Made by a program: the position numbers and the translations under genes. A stretch of 64,000 bases of DNA, taken from positions 744,001 through 808,000 of the forward strand of contig CAWJLA010000001.1 of assembly GCA_963843605.1 (NCBI GenBank), in the 5' to 3' direction. Under the pieces are notes generated by a model. It searched no databases. It saw nothing but the letters and a program-made list of their open reading frames with translations, and was not told the DNA's origin. Below are positions 17,822-26,543 of the stretch, piece after piece. This DNA is from FEN-1297 sp963843605 (GTDB lineage Bacteria > Bacteroidota > Ignavibacteria > Ignavibacteriales > Ignavibacteriaceae). The first letter of the stretch is position 1, and each line of letters opens with the position of its first letter.

Positions 17822-18676
17822 TTAGCTCTTACCTCTCACATAATTTTCAAGCTCGGTAAAGGTCGGTCTTTCGTCCGTAAATATCGTTCTTCTGGCTATT
17901 TCGATTGCAATAATGGGGGGATTGCCTTTGGCATAAGAAACAATGCATGCTTTAATAGTTTCAAAAATTCTCAGCCTGTTTTCTACATTATGTTCAATGT
18001 TGGCGGCAAGAGGATTTACAAATCCGTACGCAAGCAAAACGCCGAGGAACGTACCGACCAGTGCGGCGGCAACGTGATGACCTACAACTTCGGCGCCTTT
18101 ATCAATTGAAGCCATAGTTACAATAATGCCAAGTACAGCAGCAACAATTCCCAGTCCGGGCAGCGAATCTCCCACCCTTGACAACGCGGCAGGAACAGGC
18201 TTTAGTTCCATCTCAAAAGTTTCGATTTCGGCGTCGATAACATTTTCAAGTTCATGAGGCGGAATACCGCCCGAAAGCATCACTTTCATCGTATCGCAGA
18301 AAAAATTTCTGGTAAAATCATTTTGAATAAACCTTTTATTCTTTGAGAGAATATCGCTTTCTTTCGGGTTTTCAATGTGTTTTTCTATAGCCAGAAGTCC
18401 ATCCCTCTGAGCTAGAAGGAATAGGTCGTTAAAAGATTTTAATAATACCAGGTAATCTTCTTTTGAGTAATGATCAGGACTGATGGTCTTGGGTATTTCC
18501 GCAAATATTTTTTTCAACATCGAAATAGGAGCAGAAATAAGAAGGCTGCCTATTGCTGAGCCTCCAATCACTATAAACTCGGATACCTGAATAAGTAAAA
18601 CAAGGTTTCCTCCGGCTATAAGAAAACCGACTACAATTGCTACAACAACAACCGCTATACCTACAATTACAAACAT
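17822..18676 (-). CDS. motA: Flagellar stator protein MotA (intact copy)
   Basis: The 284-residue protein has four membrane segments in the MotA arrangement: two near the N-terminus (residues 1-50), then a cytoplasmic torque loop, and two after residue 165 (the segment from about 167 to 187, GDSLPGLGIVAAVLGIIVTM, carries a conserved Pro, and GTFLGVLLAYGFVNPLA follows). A cytoplasmic tail contacts FliG. It has the KGxxxVxHH sequence typical of the E. coli-type MotA. It lies between the REC-Hpt gene and motB with almost no spacing. Confidence 0.95.
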   Translation of the reverse strand: MFVIVGIAVVVVAIVVGFLIAGGNLVLLIQVSEFIVIGGSAIGSLLISAPISMLKKIFAEIPKTISPDHYSKEDYLVLLKSFNDLFLLAQRDGLLAIEKHIENPKESDILSKNKRFIQNDFTRNFFCDTMKVMLSGGIPPHELENVIDAEIETFEMELKPVPAALSRVGDSLPGLGIVAAVLGIIVTMASIDKGAEVVGHHVAAALVGTFLGVLLAYGFVNPLAANIEHNVENRLRIFETIKACIVSYAKGNPPIIAIEIARRTIFTDERPTFTELENYVRGKS

Positions 18677-18677
18677 A

Positions 18678-19403
18678 TTAAAAATTGGTTAGTGAATAAT
18701 TTTTGATTTCTTCTACAAGGGAAAATATTTGTTCGCACAATAATCTTACATAAGGCCAGTTAATTTCCATTTTGGTAATTTGTTCTTCAACCAGTCCGCT
18801 TACAAGACTAAGTTTTTGAAACCCGATTGTACCTCCTGCGCCTCTGAATTCGTGTACAATATTTTTTATAGTTAACCGGTCCTTTTTTTCAAGGGCAATG
18901 GCTAAAAATTCTTTTTTCTGGGGATAACTATCCAAGAACATGATCCGGAGTCTTTTTCGTATCTCGTCGGAATCCGACCGAGAAAACATTTTTTTCTTTT
19001 TCGACTTTGACAGAAAATCGGGTCCCAGCAGCTCATTAATATTTCTAATGATAATTTCTTTTTGAAGAGGCTTTGAAATTACTTTATCGGCACCGGCTTC
19101 GATAGCAGCCAGCACATTGCTTCTGTTTGTATTACCGCTGATTACAATTACCGGTATGTCCTTCAGGCCATCCAGCACCTTAATAACCTGCAGCATTTTA
19201 ACGCCGTCAAGGTTGGGCATCATCAGATCCAGGAAAATTAGCGCGGGCTTAGATTCGGCCGCTTTCTGTATTCCTTCCAGGCCGTCCTGACAAGTAATAA
19301 CCTCGAAATTATAATCGTTAAAAAAATTTTTTAATGAATTTCTTATAATATCAGAGTCATCAACAATGAGCAATGCAACTTTATCGTCATCCATTATTGC
19401 CAT
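18678..19403 (-). CDS. Receiver-Hpt fusion protein
   Basis: The 241-residue protein has a receiver (D59 in LIFLDLMMPNLDG, S/T in ISGNT, K in ISKP) and, after a lysine-rich linker (134-139), an Hpt-like four-helix segment with H184 in VHEFRGAGGTIGF, close to the consensus HxxKGxxxxxG. Such fusions shuttle phosphate in multistep relays. It overlaps csrA by 17 bases if the ATG at 19403 is used; a second ATG at 19394 would shorten it by three residues. It is adjacent to motA and csrA and is probably part of motility signalling. Confidence 0.82.
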   Translation of the reverse strand: MAIMDDDKVALLIVDDSDIIRNSLKNFFNDYNFEVITCQDGLEGIQKAAESKPALIFLDLMMPNLDGVKMLQVIKVLDGLKDIPVIVISGNTNRSNVLAAIEAGADKVISKPLQKEIIIRNINELLGPDFLSKSKKKKMFSRSDSDEIRKRLRIMFLDSYPQKKEFLAIALEKKDRLTIKNIVHEFRGAGGTIGFQKLSLVSGLVEEQITKMEINWPYVRLLCEQIFSLVEEIKNYSLTNF

Positions 19404-19644
19404 CGATTTTTCTAATTTGATTGATATTAAATTTGGCTACGTCTGCCGGTTTTTCTTTGCTGTTTAATGAAGCTTCAATAGTCACCTGTTTTACTTTTTC
19501 GTAAATCTCCCCGCGAAAAATTTCAACATTGCCGGGAGCGGTTATGCCTAATTTTATCTGGCCTTCGGAGATTGCCAATATTTTTACGGTAATCTCAGAC
19601 CCGATTTTGATTTCTTCATCAATTTTTCTTGTAAGTATTAACAT
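19387..19644 (-). CDS. csrA: Carbon storage regulator CsrA, RNA-binding translational regulator
   Basis: The product is 85 residues from the ATG at 19644 (MLILTRKIDEEIKIG); a GTG 12 bases upstream is an unlikely start. Family residues are present: RKxxE near the N-terminus, ITVKILAI, and the GITAP(G)...V(E)I(F)RGEIY strand that binds GGA motifs. The C-terminal tail after residue 60 is longer than in E. coli CsrA. It follows fliW directly, the common arrangement in which FliW binds and inactivates CsrA. The probable target is a flagellar mRNA; see the flgE leader. Confidence 0.95.
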   Translation of the reverse strand: MLILTRKIDEEIKIGSEITVKILAISEGQIKLGITAPGNVEIFRGEIYEKVKQVTIEASLNSKEKPADVAKFNINQIRKIDGNNG

Positions 19645-19659
19645 AATTAAAAGCACCTA

Positions 19660-20040
19660 CTATTCTTTAAAAAGGTTAAAATTTACGGGATACTTATCGG
19701 TATCCAGTATTTTCTGATAACCCGTTTTTGTATTTTGATCTATATAAACAGGCGCCTTTAAATTAACTGTAATTTTTAAAACATCAGAATTTAAATTTAC
19801 TATTCCGAAAGCTTCGTGATTTTTTTCTTCGGGATATGTATCGTCGATAATTCTAATACCGAAAAGCGGAAAAGCTATTTGCGGATCTTCAATCGAATTA
19901 AGCCAATAAAAGAATTGATCGTCGGCTTTTATGAGGAGATATTTTTTAAGTTGTTCGAATCCTAATATACCCGAGTTGAAATTTATTATTATGTCCTCAT
20001 TAAATTCGACTTCGCCGAAATTATGTGTTTTTATTTTCAT
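19660..20040 (-). CDS. fliW: Flagellar assembly factor FliW, CsrA antagonist
   Basis: The 126-residue protein begins with the FliW pattern FGEVEFNEDIIINFNSGILGFEQLKKYLLI and has the family motif FYWLNSIEDPQIAFPL. FliW binds flagellin or CsrA, linking filament assembly to translation of flagellar mRNA. Adjacency to csrA, 15 bases away, supports the role. Flagellin itself is not in the window. Confidence 0.95.
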   Translation of the reverse strand: MKIKTHNFGEVEFNEDIIINFNSGILGFEQLKKYLLIKADDQFFYWLNSIEDPQIAFPLFGIRIIDDTYPEEKNHEAFGIVNLNSDVLKITVNLKAPVYIDQNTKTGYQKILDTDKYPVNFNLFKE

Positions 20041-20046
20041 TTGACT

Positions 20047-20867
20047 TTACTTCTTAATAATTACTATGTCTACTCTTCTATTTATTGCTCTGCCGTCGGG
20101 AGTATCGTTGGTTGCTATTGGCCTGTATTCAGAATAACCAACGATTGAAACTTTTTCTGCAATCAGTCCCTCGGTATTTATTAAATAATATGCCGTATTA
20201 AGCGCTCTGGCCACCGAAAGATGCCAGTTAGAAGGAAATCTGACGGTATTAATAGGAACATTATCAGTATGTCCTTCTATCCTGATATCATTCGGAAGCT
20301 CCTTCAGTATAGTGGCAATTCTATCAAGAATCTGCAGTGAACCGGGATTAAGCACATCAGAACCCGAAGGAAAAAGAATATCGTCCAAAATATGAATTAT
20401 GATTCCTCTTCTGTTTTCTTCAAGTCTTATCGATTTATCGTAATGATATTTATCGAATAATTTTTGAAGTTCAGATTTTAGATTTACTTCCTCGGGTGGA
20501 ATAACATTGGAACATTGTTTCCGGGTGCAATATTTATCACTTTATTTCCGCTGCCGAAAACATTTCCCATTGCAGAGATCATTTTTTCATATTTCTTTGC
20601 ATCAATGTTGGATATTGCATAAAGAATAATAAACAAACCGAGAAGAAGAGTTATCAAATCGGCATATGTTATTAAATACCGGTCTTTCTCGCCGTCTTCC
20701 TGAAAAGGAGATTCTTCATTTTCTATGAACCTAGCATTTTTAGTTGTTCTCTTTGGGGGAGAAGACTTAGGAGCCTGGCCTTTACGATTGAGGGAATCTC
20801 CCCGCTCTGTAGAGCCAGAATGCCTTCCAGCGAAATCTCCATCATATGTTTTTCTTCCAAATGACAT
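20047..20867 (-). pseudogene. motB: Second motB, interrupted by a frameshift
   Basis: The N-terminal part (20484-20867) has the stator helix KDRYLITYADLITLLLGLF with the essential Asp, and the frame closes at 20484. The remaining part, an OmpA domain with RIEGHTDNVPINTVRFPSNWHLSVARA, is in another frame from about 20505 to 20047 and reads back in phase without a start codon through IPPEEVNLKSELQ. One missing base at about 20493-20512 reconnects them. Its first ~48 codons lie inside the 3' end of motA2. Either a real inactivation or an assembly error; motA2 is also shifted. Confidence 0.8.
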
Positions 20868-21503
20868 TTTTTTAATTTATCACCGATTGGTAACCAAATT
20901 ATATTAGCACTGAAAACTCCCCACAACGTTGCAATAAACGCCGTGGCAATATTTTTTATTAAAAAATTCGGGATCGCTTCCGGCATTAGCCAGAGTCATA
21001 ATCAAACCCATTACAGTACCGATAATTCCCATTGTGGGTGCATAACCGCCCATCTTTGTAAATATAAAAATATTTGAAAAGTGACGTTCCTGCATTGCTC
21101 TCATTTCAAGTACGGCAATGTTTTGAAGCGATTCCTGATCGGTTCCGTCAATTACATGACGTATTAGTTTTCTGGGAAAAAGATACTCAAGTCTATCAAG
21201 CCTTTTTTCAACCGACAGTAACCCTTCCCTCCTCGATATTATCGAAAATTCTACCAAGTTGTTGATTAAACTTTTAACATTATATTTTTTAGGGAAATAA
21301 GCTAATTTAATCAGGTTTAAAATATTGCTGAACTTATCTAATCCGAAGCCTATAATTACGGCGGAGAATGTGCCGCCGAAAACAATAATTAAAGGTGGAA
21401 TAAGAAATAAAGCGTCAAAAGATCCGCCTTCAATTAAAAATGCTCCGAAAATCGAAAGGATGCCTAATATTAAACCGTTTAATGATCCAAGTTTTCTAAT
21501 CAT
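20723..21503 (-). pseudogene. motA: Second motA, interrupted by a frameshift
   Basis: The 5' part encodes a normal MotA up to TLANAGSDPEF, then runs out of frame to a stop at 20904. The C-terminal MotA sequence (LIKNIATAFIATLWGVFSANIIWLP, then MMEISLEGILALQSGEIPSIV) continues in the next frame to a stop at 20723. The junction lies at a run of six T on the coding strand (20961-20966); five T would restore the frame. A neighbouring run of six A (20952-20957) is an alternative site. The encoded protein resembles the shorter MotA class of Bacillus and deltaproteobacteria, unlike the intact copy at 17822. Confidence 0.82.
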
Positions 21504-22756
21504 AAATAATTTAATAGAGTATCGGTATTAATAGTAGATGCAAGCTTGTATGTTAATTGCAGCGTATTGTTCTGATTTTGTAAATCCGTAATTGCTTTGG
21601 CTAAATCAACGTTCTGAGTATTAGAAATTGACTGATTTAATTGAGTCTGCCTGTTCGTAAGCAAATCCTGTGAATCGGTAAGATGATTGATAATATTACC
21701 GGCGTTGGTAATATTGTCCAATAATCTGGAATTAAAATCAGAAACAGTTTTAACCTGTGCATCTGTCGGCTTAATACCGTTTTTTAAGTTATCCCTAATC
21801 TGAATCAGGGTATTGAAAATATCGTTCTGCTGATTAGCAGAAAAATTCAAAGACGATGCGGCGCTTTTTTCACTGATGCCGGCCGAATTAAACGAAAAAT
21901 TTATTTTCCCGGTGCTGTCTTTAATTTGAAAAGACGAAGGCGATTGTCCGTCAATAGTTTGAATATTGCCGGTTGCAGGATCAAACACAACTGACTTTGC
22001 TGCAGGAGCCGATGAAAATATAGATGTACCGCCGCTGTCGGTAACATCGTAGGTCATATCATATGTATTAGCGGCTGTCTTGGTAAATGTTGTAGATAAA
22101 GTATATGCATTGCCCGACGAATCATATACGGGAGTAGTTTGAGAAGCCGCTGCTCCAACCGCCGAACCCGAATCCAAATTTCCGTTTAACGAAACAATTG
22201 TCCCGAACACCTCGGTTCCGGTCATATTAATCTTCTGTAGGGTTCCCTGCGAAACGCGGATGTTCTGAACTCCCGAAATATCGTTTGGCTGAACGGTAAC
22301 GGAAGAGCCGTCGGATGCAAGATTGAACGGAGCGGAAGAAAAGTCTGTACCTCCGAACATATATTTACCGCTTGATTTTGAATTGGCAAGATTCACCAGC
22401 GTGTTTAACGCCTGATCAATTCTGTCCGAATACGAACTAAGGTTTGTATTATTCGCAACGTTGTTAATACTGGTTAAATCTGTGAGCACATTGGTAACTT
22501 CAGATTGCACATTCTGCATCGTATTTGTAGTATCTTGCAGAAAGCTCAGGCCGCTGTCAATGTTACTCGAATAAGTAGAAACTTGATTTAATTGATTGTT
22601 CCAGTTGAGTAAGTTAGCAGTGCCTATAGGCGAATCAGAAGGATTGTTTATTTTGGTGCCCGTAGCAATTTGAGTCTGCAGGTTGTTCACCTTATTTTTT
22701 ACGGTGCTTAGGTTATTGAGATATTCATTACTCATTAATATATCTGATATTCTCAT
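21500..22756 (-). CDS. flgL: Hook-filament junction protein FlgL with an inserted hook-type domain
   Basis: The 418-residue protein has flagellin-like N- and C-terminal helices (MRISDILMSNEYLNNLSTVKNKVN; ending NTLQLTYKLASTINTDTLLNYL) as in HAP3, which joins hook to filament. At about residues 190-298 it contains a segment that reads as a FlgE D2 (FlaE-type) domain: NGNLDSGSAVG, PVYDSSGNAYTL, KTAANTYD and VVFDPATGN. This explains a length about 100 residues above the usual ~300. It follows flgK by three bases and overlaps the motA2 start by four. Confidence 0.92.
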   Translation of the reverse strand: MRISDILMSNEYLNNLSTVKNKVNNLQTQIATGTKINNPSDSPIGTANLLNWNNQLNQVSTYSSNIDSGLSFLQDTTNTMQNVQSEVTNVLTDLTSINNVANNTNLSSYSDRIDQALNTLVNLANSKSSGKYMFGGTDFSSAPFNLASDGSSVTVQPNDISGVQNIRVSQGTLQKINMTGTEVFGTIVSLNGNLDSGSAVGAAASQTTPVYDSSGNAYTLSTTFTKTAANTYDMTYDVTDSGGTSIFSSAPAAKSVVFDPATGNIQTIDGQSPSSFQIKDSTGKINFSFNSAGISEKSAASSLNFSANQQNDIFNTLIQIRDNLKNGIKPTDAQVKTVSDFNSRLLDNITNAGNIINHLTDSQDLLTNRQTQLNQSISNTQNVDLAKAITDLQNQNNTLQLTYKLASTINTDTLLNYL

Positions 22757-22759
22757 AGC

Positions 22760-24118
22760 TTATGCCATATTTAATAATGTTTGTAGCATTTCATCCGCCA
22801 TAGAGACCATTTTAGCGGAAGCCTCATAAGACCGCTGGTATTTAATGACATTCATCATTTCTTCATCCACCGATACTCCTGAGACCGAATCTTTTTGTTG
22901 ATTTAACTGCTGTAAAACCAGGCTGTATGAACTTGCAGAATCCGTTGCGGATTTGGTATCGTTACCGATATTAGTAATAAGGGAATTATATTTATCCTGA
23001 AGCGTATTACCGTTTGCATCTGGTGTATTTATAAGATTTGCAATATTTAATGCAATATCGCCGTTACCGGAAGTTCCGTCCTTGGACACAGCTATTTTCT
23101 GCGGATCGTTAAGTATCTGCTGATTAATCGATAAAACTCCGTTTGTATAACCCGAAAAAAAGTTTATACCAGTTTCGGGAGGATTATTAATCGAGTAACC
23201 GGCCGAAGTTTGAGCATTCACCGATGTCATCAGCTGGTTTACATAACCGTCCAGCCCGCTTTGATAAGCCGGAATTTTATTGTTATAAACGTCAAGCAGT
23301 GCGCTGGTAGAACCGCCCGTTATGTTGGCCGTTACGCTACCATCCTGGGAAGTAACCTGTAATTTACCTCCGGTACTGGCAAGTTTCAACTGGGTGTAAG
23401 AACTTCTGTCCGCTACAAAAACACCGCCGATAGATATAACTGCGGAATTGCCGTTATCGTAGGTTACATTAATATTTGCCAGATTGCTAAGGTCGGCAAT
23501 AGCTTTATCTCTCTGATCTAAAAGATCATTGGGCTGCACACCTGTACTTTGTGCGGTAAAAATTTGTTTATTCAAGGATTGAATCTGCTTGATGTCAGTG
23601 TTGATAGAATCTACGCTCGACTTAATTTCGCCGTTTATATTTGTTTTTACCGTCTGAAGCCCTTGATTAATACTCTGAACTTTATCGCTTAAATTCTGCG
23701 CAGCCTGAATAACGTTGTTTCTTAACGAATTTGAGTTGGGAGTAACCGACAGTTGTTCCCATGAGCTAAAAAAAGCACTGGATAGATTTGATAATCCTAT
23801 ATCGGACGGTTCGCTGAATACTGACTGAACCTGATTCAGCAAATCGCTGCTTTTACTGTTGGTAGAATATTTTGAATTATTTGCTACTATCTGCTGGTCG
23901 GTCAATTGATCTCTTACTCTCTGAATTTGACTTATCTGAACCCCGGTGCCCCACATAAATTGGCCCAGCTGCTGCGAAGGCGTAGTAGCTAGTATAGCCC
24001 TTTGTCTTGAATAATCGGGATTCGATGAGTTGGCTATGTTATTTGACGTTACGTCAATCGCACTCTGGTATGTTGCCAGACTGCTTTGTGCAATATCGAA
24101 TATTCTGCCTAAACCCAT
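22760..24118 (-). CDS. flgK: Hook-associated protein FlgK (HAP1)
   Basis: The 452-residue protein starts with the rod/hook N-terminal motif IFDIAQSSLATYQSAIDVTSNNIANSSNPDYSRQ and ends with the matching helix VDEEMMNVIKYQRSYEASAKMVSMADEMLQTLLNM. These terminal helices polymerise at the hook tip. The middle is Asn/Ser/Gln-rich. It lies directly after flgN (its chaperone) and before flgL, the standard order. Confidence 0.95.
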   Translation of the reverse strand: MGLGRIFDIAQSSLATYQSAIDVTSNNIANSSNPDYSRQRAILATTPSQQLGQFMWGTGVQISQIQRVRDQLTDQQIVANNSKYSTNSKSSDLLNQVQSVFSEPSDIGLSNLSSAFFSSWEQLSVTPNSNSLRNNVIQAAQNLSDKVQSINQGLQTVKTNINGEIKSSVDSINTDIKQIQSLNKQIFTAQSTGVQPNDLLDQRDKAIADLSNLANINVTYDNGNSAVISIGGVFVADRSSYTQLKLASTGGKLQVTSQDGSVTANITGGSTSALLDVYNNKIPAYQSGLDGYVNQLMTSVNAQTSAGYSINNPPETGINFFSGYTNGVLSINQQILNDPQKIAVSKDGTSGNGDIALNIANLINTPDANGNTLQDKYNSLITNIGNDTKSATDSASSYSLVLQQLNQQKDSVSGVSVDEEMMNVIKYQRSYEASAKMVSMADEMLQTLLNMA

Positions 24119-24571
24119 TTAAATTTTCCTATCCAAAATTTGATTTTTATTAAGACTGATTATTGAACTTATCGTATCCTGGACAAAGTTTCTCGCCTGC
24201 TCTATCAATATTTTATTTTGAGTATTTACTTTGGCAATTTTTAAAATCAATTTCTTCAATGAGCCCTGAATTTTCTCAATCGTTCCAACTTCAATTTTTT
24301 TCTTGGTTTTAACTTCACTAACAAAGTCCGAAAGTTTTTTTGAGGGCACTTCGATAGAATACTTTTTGGCCAATTCGCTTATTATTTCCATAACCTTTTT
24401 TTCATGCTGCTCAATATAAATCATAAGCGCGCCTTCTGTCTTAATAGTTTCTTCTAACCCGGTCATATCATTCTCAATTATTGCTCTTTGCTGAAGCATT
24501 ATAGTGTTTAAAAATGCTTCGAGAAATTGATGCTGATCCTTAAGAGACCGAATTAAATCAATCATTTCCAT
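24119..24571 (-). CDS. flgN: FlgN-like export chaperone for hook-associated proteins
   Basis: The 150-residue protein is wholly helical with coiled-coil character, the profile of FlgN. Early residues LIRSLKDQHQFLEAFLNTIMLQQRAIIENDMTGLEE match the FlgN pattern of a helix pair that ends with a Glu-rich turn. FlgN keeps FlgK and FlgL soluble and pilots them to the export gate. Its position between flgJ (14-base overlap) and flgK supports the call more than sequence alone. Confidence 0.82.
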   Translation of the reverse strand: MEMIDLIRSLKDQHQFLEAFLNTIMLQQRAIIENDMTGLEETIKTEGALMIYIEQHEKKVMEIISELAKKYSIEVPSKKLSDFVSEVKTKKKIEVGTIEKIQGSLKKLILKIAKVNTQNKILIEQARNFVQDTISSIISLNKNQILDRKI

Positions 24572-25442
24572 CCTGTACTCCGTTAAAATGTTTTAAATAT
24601 CCTTTAACCCTGGTAACATAGTTTTGTGTTTCTTCAAACGGAGGTATACCGTTATACTTGTCAACGTTCTCCGGTCCTGCATTGTAAGAAGCCAAAGCAA
24701 GATTCAAGTCTCCATTATATTTTCGAAGCAAACCTGCTAAATATTTAGTGCCGCCGAAGATATTTTGCTTGGGATCCCATATATTGCCGACGCCCATGTC
24801 GCTGGCGGTTGAGTCTATTAACTGCATTAAACCTTTGGCTTTAGCACCTGATAATGCCTTATTGTTTGCGGCCGATTCTGTCAAAATGACCGATTTAATT
24901 ATATTTTTATTTACCCCGAATGTTTCTGCGGCTTTTTCAATTATATCATCATATTTATTCAAACGCTTCTGGGTAGTAGGACTTGGAGAAATTGAAGGAA
25001 TACCGTTTGAGTTATTTTTTATATTAAGTTTACCGCTGGATGAAGGTTTCTCCGCAGCAGGCGGAACCACTGCATTTTTAATACTTGCTTTTTCGTTTAC
25101 CGCCGGCATTTGCGCGGCAGGCGGAGTTGCACTTAAATCTTCACCTGTCATTTTTTTATAAATCATATCCGCAACACCGAGACTTTTATTTTTTGATATA
25201 AAGGAGCCTATTTCATTTTGAAATATGGTGTCGTAATAGTCTCCGCCGAAACTGTTGTCACCGAACATTCCCTGGGTTGACTGGGTCATACTTTTAATCA
25301 TCATCGAGGTAAGCAGACTTTCGAATTGCTTAGCGGCATTAGCCAGCTTTGCTTTTTCGGCATCGCTGTACCTTGAAGACAATTCCGGCGTACCGGTTAA
25401 ATGCTTAACCTGATCGGTTATTTTTAAAGGTAGAGTTCCCAT
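24558..25442 (-). CDS. flgJ: FlgJ: rod-binding domain fused to an SLT lytic transglycosylase
   Basis: Residues about 30-100 form the FlgJ rod-cap domain (AKQFESLLTSMMIKSM...IFQNEIGSFIS). After a Pro/Ser-rich linker (104-160) comes a lytic transglycosylase domain with catalytic E189 (SVILTESAAN), the GLMQL motif and ALASYNAGP. The enzyme opens peptidoglycan for the growing rod. In E. coli FlgJ the second domain is an unrelated glucosaminidase; the SLT version occurs in other phyla. The gene abuts flgI by one base. Confidence 0.92.
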   Translation of the reverse strand: MGTLPLKITDQVKHLTGTPELSSRYSDAEKAKLANAAKQFESLLTSMMIKSMTQSTQGMFGDNSFGGDYYDTIFQNEIGSFISKNKSLGVADMIYKKMTGEDLSATPPAAQMPAVNEKASIKNAVVPPAAEKPSSSGKLNIKNNSNGIPSISPSPTTQKRLNKYDDIIEKAAETFGVNKNIIKSVILTESAANNKALSGAKAKGLMQLIDSTASDMGVGNIWDPKQNIFGGTKYLAGLLRKYNGDLNLALASYNAGPENVDKYNGIPPFEETQNYVTRVKGYLKHFNGVQDGND

Positions 25443-26536
25443 TAAATTATCACCAATTCTCCTACTAATGCCCCGGCTTTCTGAAGAGCCTGGAAAATCG
25501 AAATTATATCCTGGGGCGAAACTTTCAATGAATTTAAAGCTGCAGCAACCTGCTGTACAGTTGAGGCACCTTGAATTGCGATTGTATTGGTAGAATCCTG
25601 ATTGACGTACGGCACCAAATTATTAAATACCTGAGTAGTACCGGTTGAAAACGCGTTCGGCTGGGATATTATAGGATAAGATCTTATGGTAATATTCAAA
25701 CTGCCGTGCGTTATAGTAGCCGGTAAAATTTTAACATTGCTTCCTGCAACAACGGTACCGGTCTTTTCGTCAAGTACAACTTTTGCCGCTTCATCCTTCT
25801 GAACATTTATTCCCTCAAGGTCGGCTAAAAATCCTATAAGATTTTTTTGTCTGTCCGAAGGCACTTTTACTGAGATTTCGCCTTCGTCTTTGGCTAACGC
25901 AATGCTGCCGCCGAATTTCTGGTTTATGGCATTTGCAACATTATTCGAAGTCGTAATATCCGGCTCTCGTAAATAGACATTAACCGAATTGCTGGAATCT
26001 GATGTAGTCTCAAGCGCCTGCTGTAAAACTCCGCCCATCGGGACTCTGCCGGCAAGAGCATGATTTTTTGATACCCTGTTTCCGGTAGATGTTCTAATAT
26101 CATACCCGCCAACGGAAATCGGGCCTTGAGCATATCCGTATACTTTTCCTATCATGCTCGAAAGCGGGGTCATCAAAAGCGTTCCCCCGAGAAGACTTGA
26201 GGCATCACCCATCGAAGAAACCGTAACATCGAATTTTGCTCCGGGTTTTAAACCCGAATTAAGCGTGGTGGTTACCATAACTGCCGCAACATTTCTTGTT
26301 CTGAGATTATCCTGGTTAACGGTTATCCCGAACCTTTTCAGCATACTGGTGATAGACTGGATGGTAAAGGTGGAACGCTGACTGTCGCCGGTACCTGCCA
26401 GTCCTACTACCAGACCGTAGCCGATAATTTGCTGCGATCCTTCGCCGGTTATGTATGCGATATCCTTAATTCTTTGCCCGAAACTTAATGAGCTTATAAG
26501 AACTATAACTGATGCTAAAAGATAAATCTTCTTCAT
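25442..26536 (-). CDS. flgI: Flagellar P-ring protein FlgI
   Basis: The 364-residue protein has a signal peptide (to about residue 20, SLSFGQ) and typical FlgI motifs: RIKDIAYITGEGSQQIIGYGLVVGLAGTGD, NVAAVMVTTTL, GAKFDVTVSSMGDASSLLGGTLLMTPL. It forms the P ring around the rod in the periplasm, at the peptidoglycan layer. Its presence shows a didermic flagellum. It follows flgH by seven bases. Confidence 0.96.
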   Translation of the reverse strand: MKKIYLLASVIVLISSLSFGQRIKDIAYITGEGSQQIIGYGLVVGLAGTGDSQRSTFTIQSITSMLKRFGITVNQDNLRTRNVAAVMVTTTLNSGLKPGAKFDVTVSSMGDASSLLGGTLLMTPLSSMIGKVYGYAQGPISVGGYDIRTSTGNRVSKNHALAGRVPMGGVLQQALETTSDSSNSVNVYLREPDITTSNNVANAINQKFGGSIALAKDEGEISVKVPSDRQKNLIGFLADLEGINVQKDEAAKVVLDEKTGTVVAGSNVKILPATITHGSLNITIRSYPIISQPNAFSTGTTQVFNNLVPYVNQDSTNTIAIQGASTVQQVAAALNSLKVSPQDIISIFQALQKAGALVGELVII

Positions 26537-26543
26537 GATAGAC

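Noticed and set aside
20952..20966. Programmed ribosomal frameshift in motA2
   Set aside because: The shift required is +1 and the sequence is not a canonical slippery heptamer in phase; motB2 is also shifted at a non-homopolymer site. Pseudogene or assembly error is simpler.
24748..25161. 137-codon plus-strand open frame over flgJ
   Set aside because: It is antisense to the conserved transglycosylase domain of FlgJ, and no motif or plausible start signal is present.
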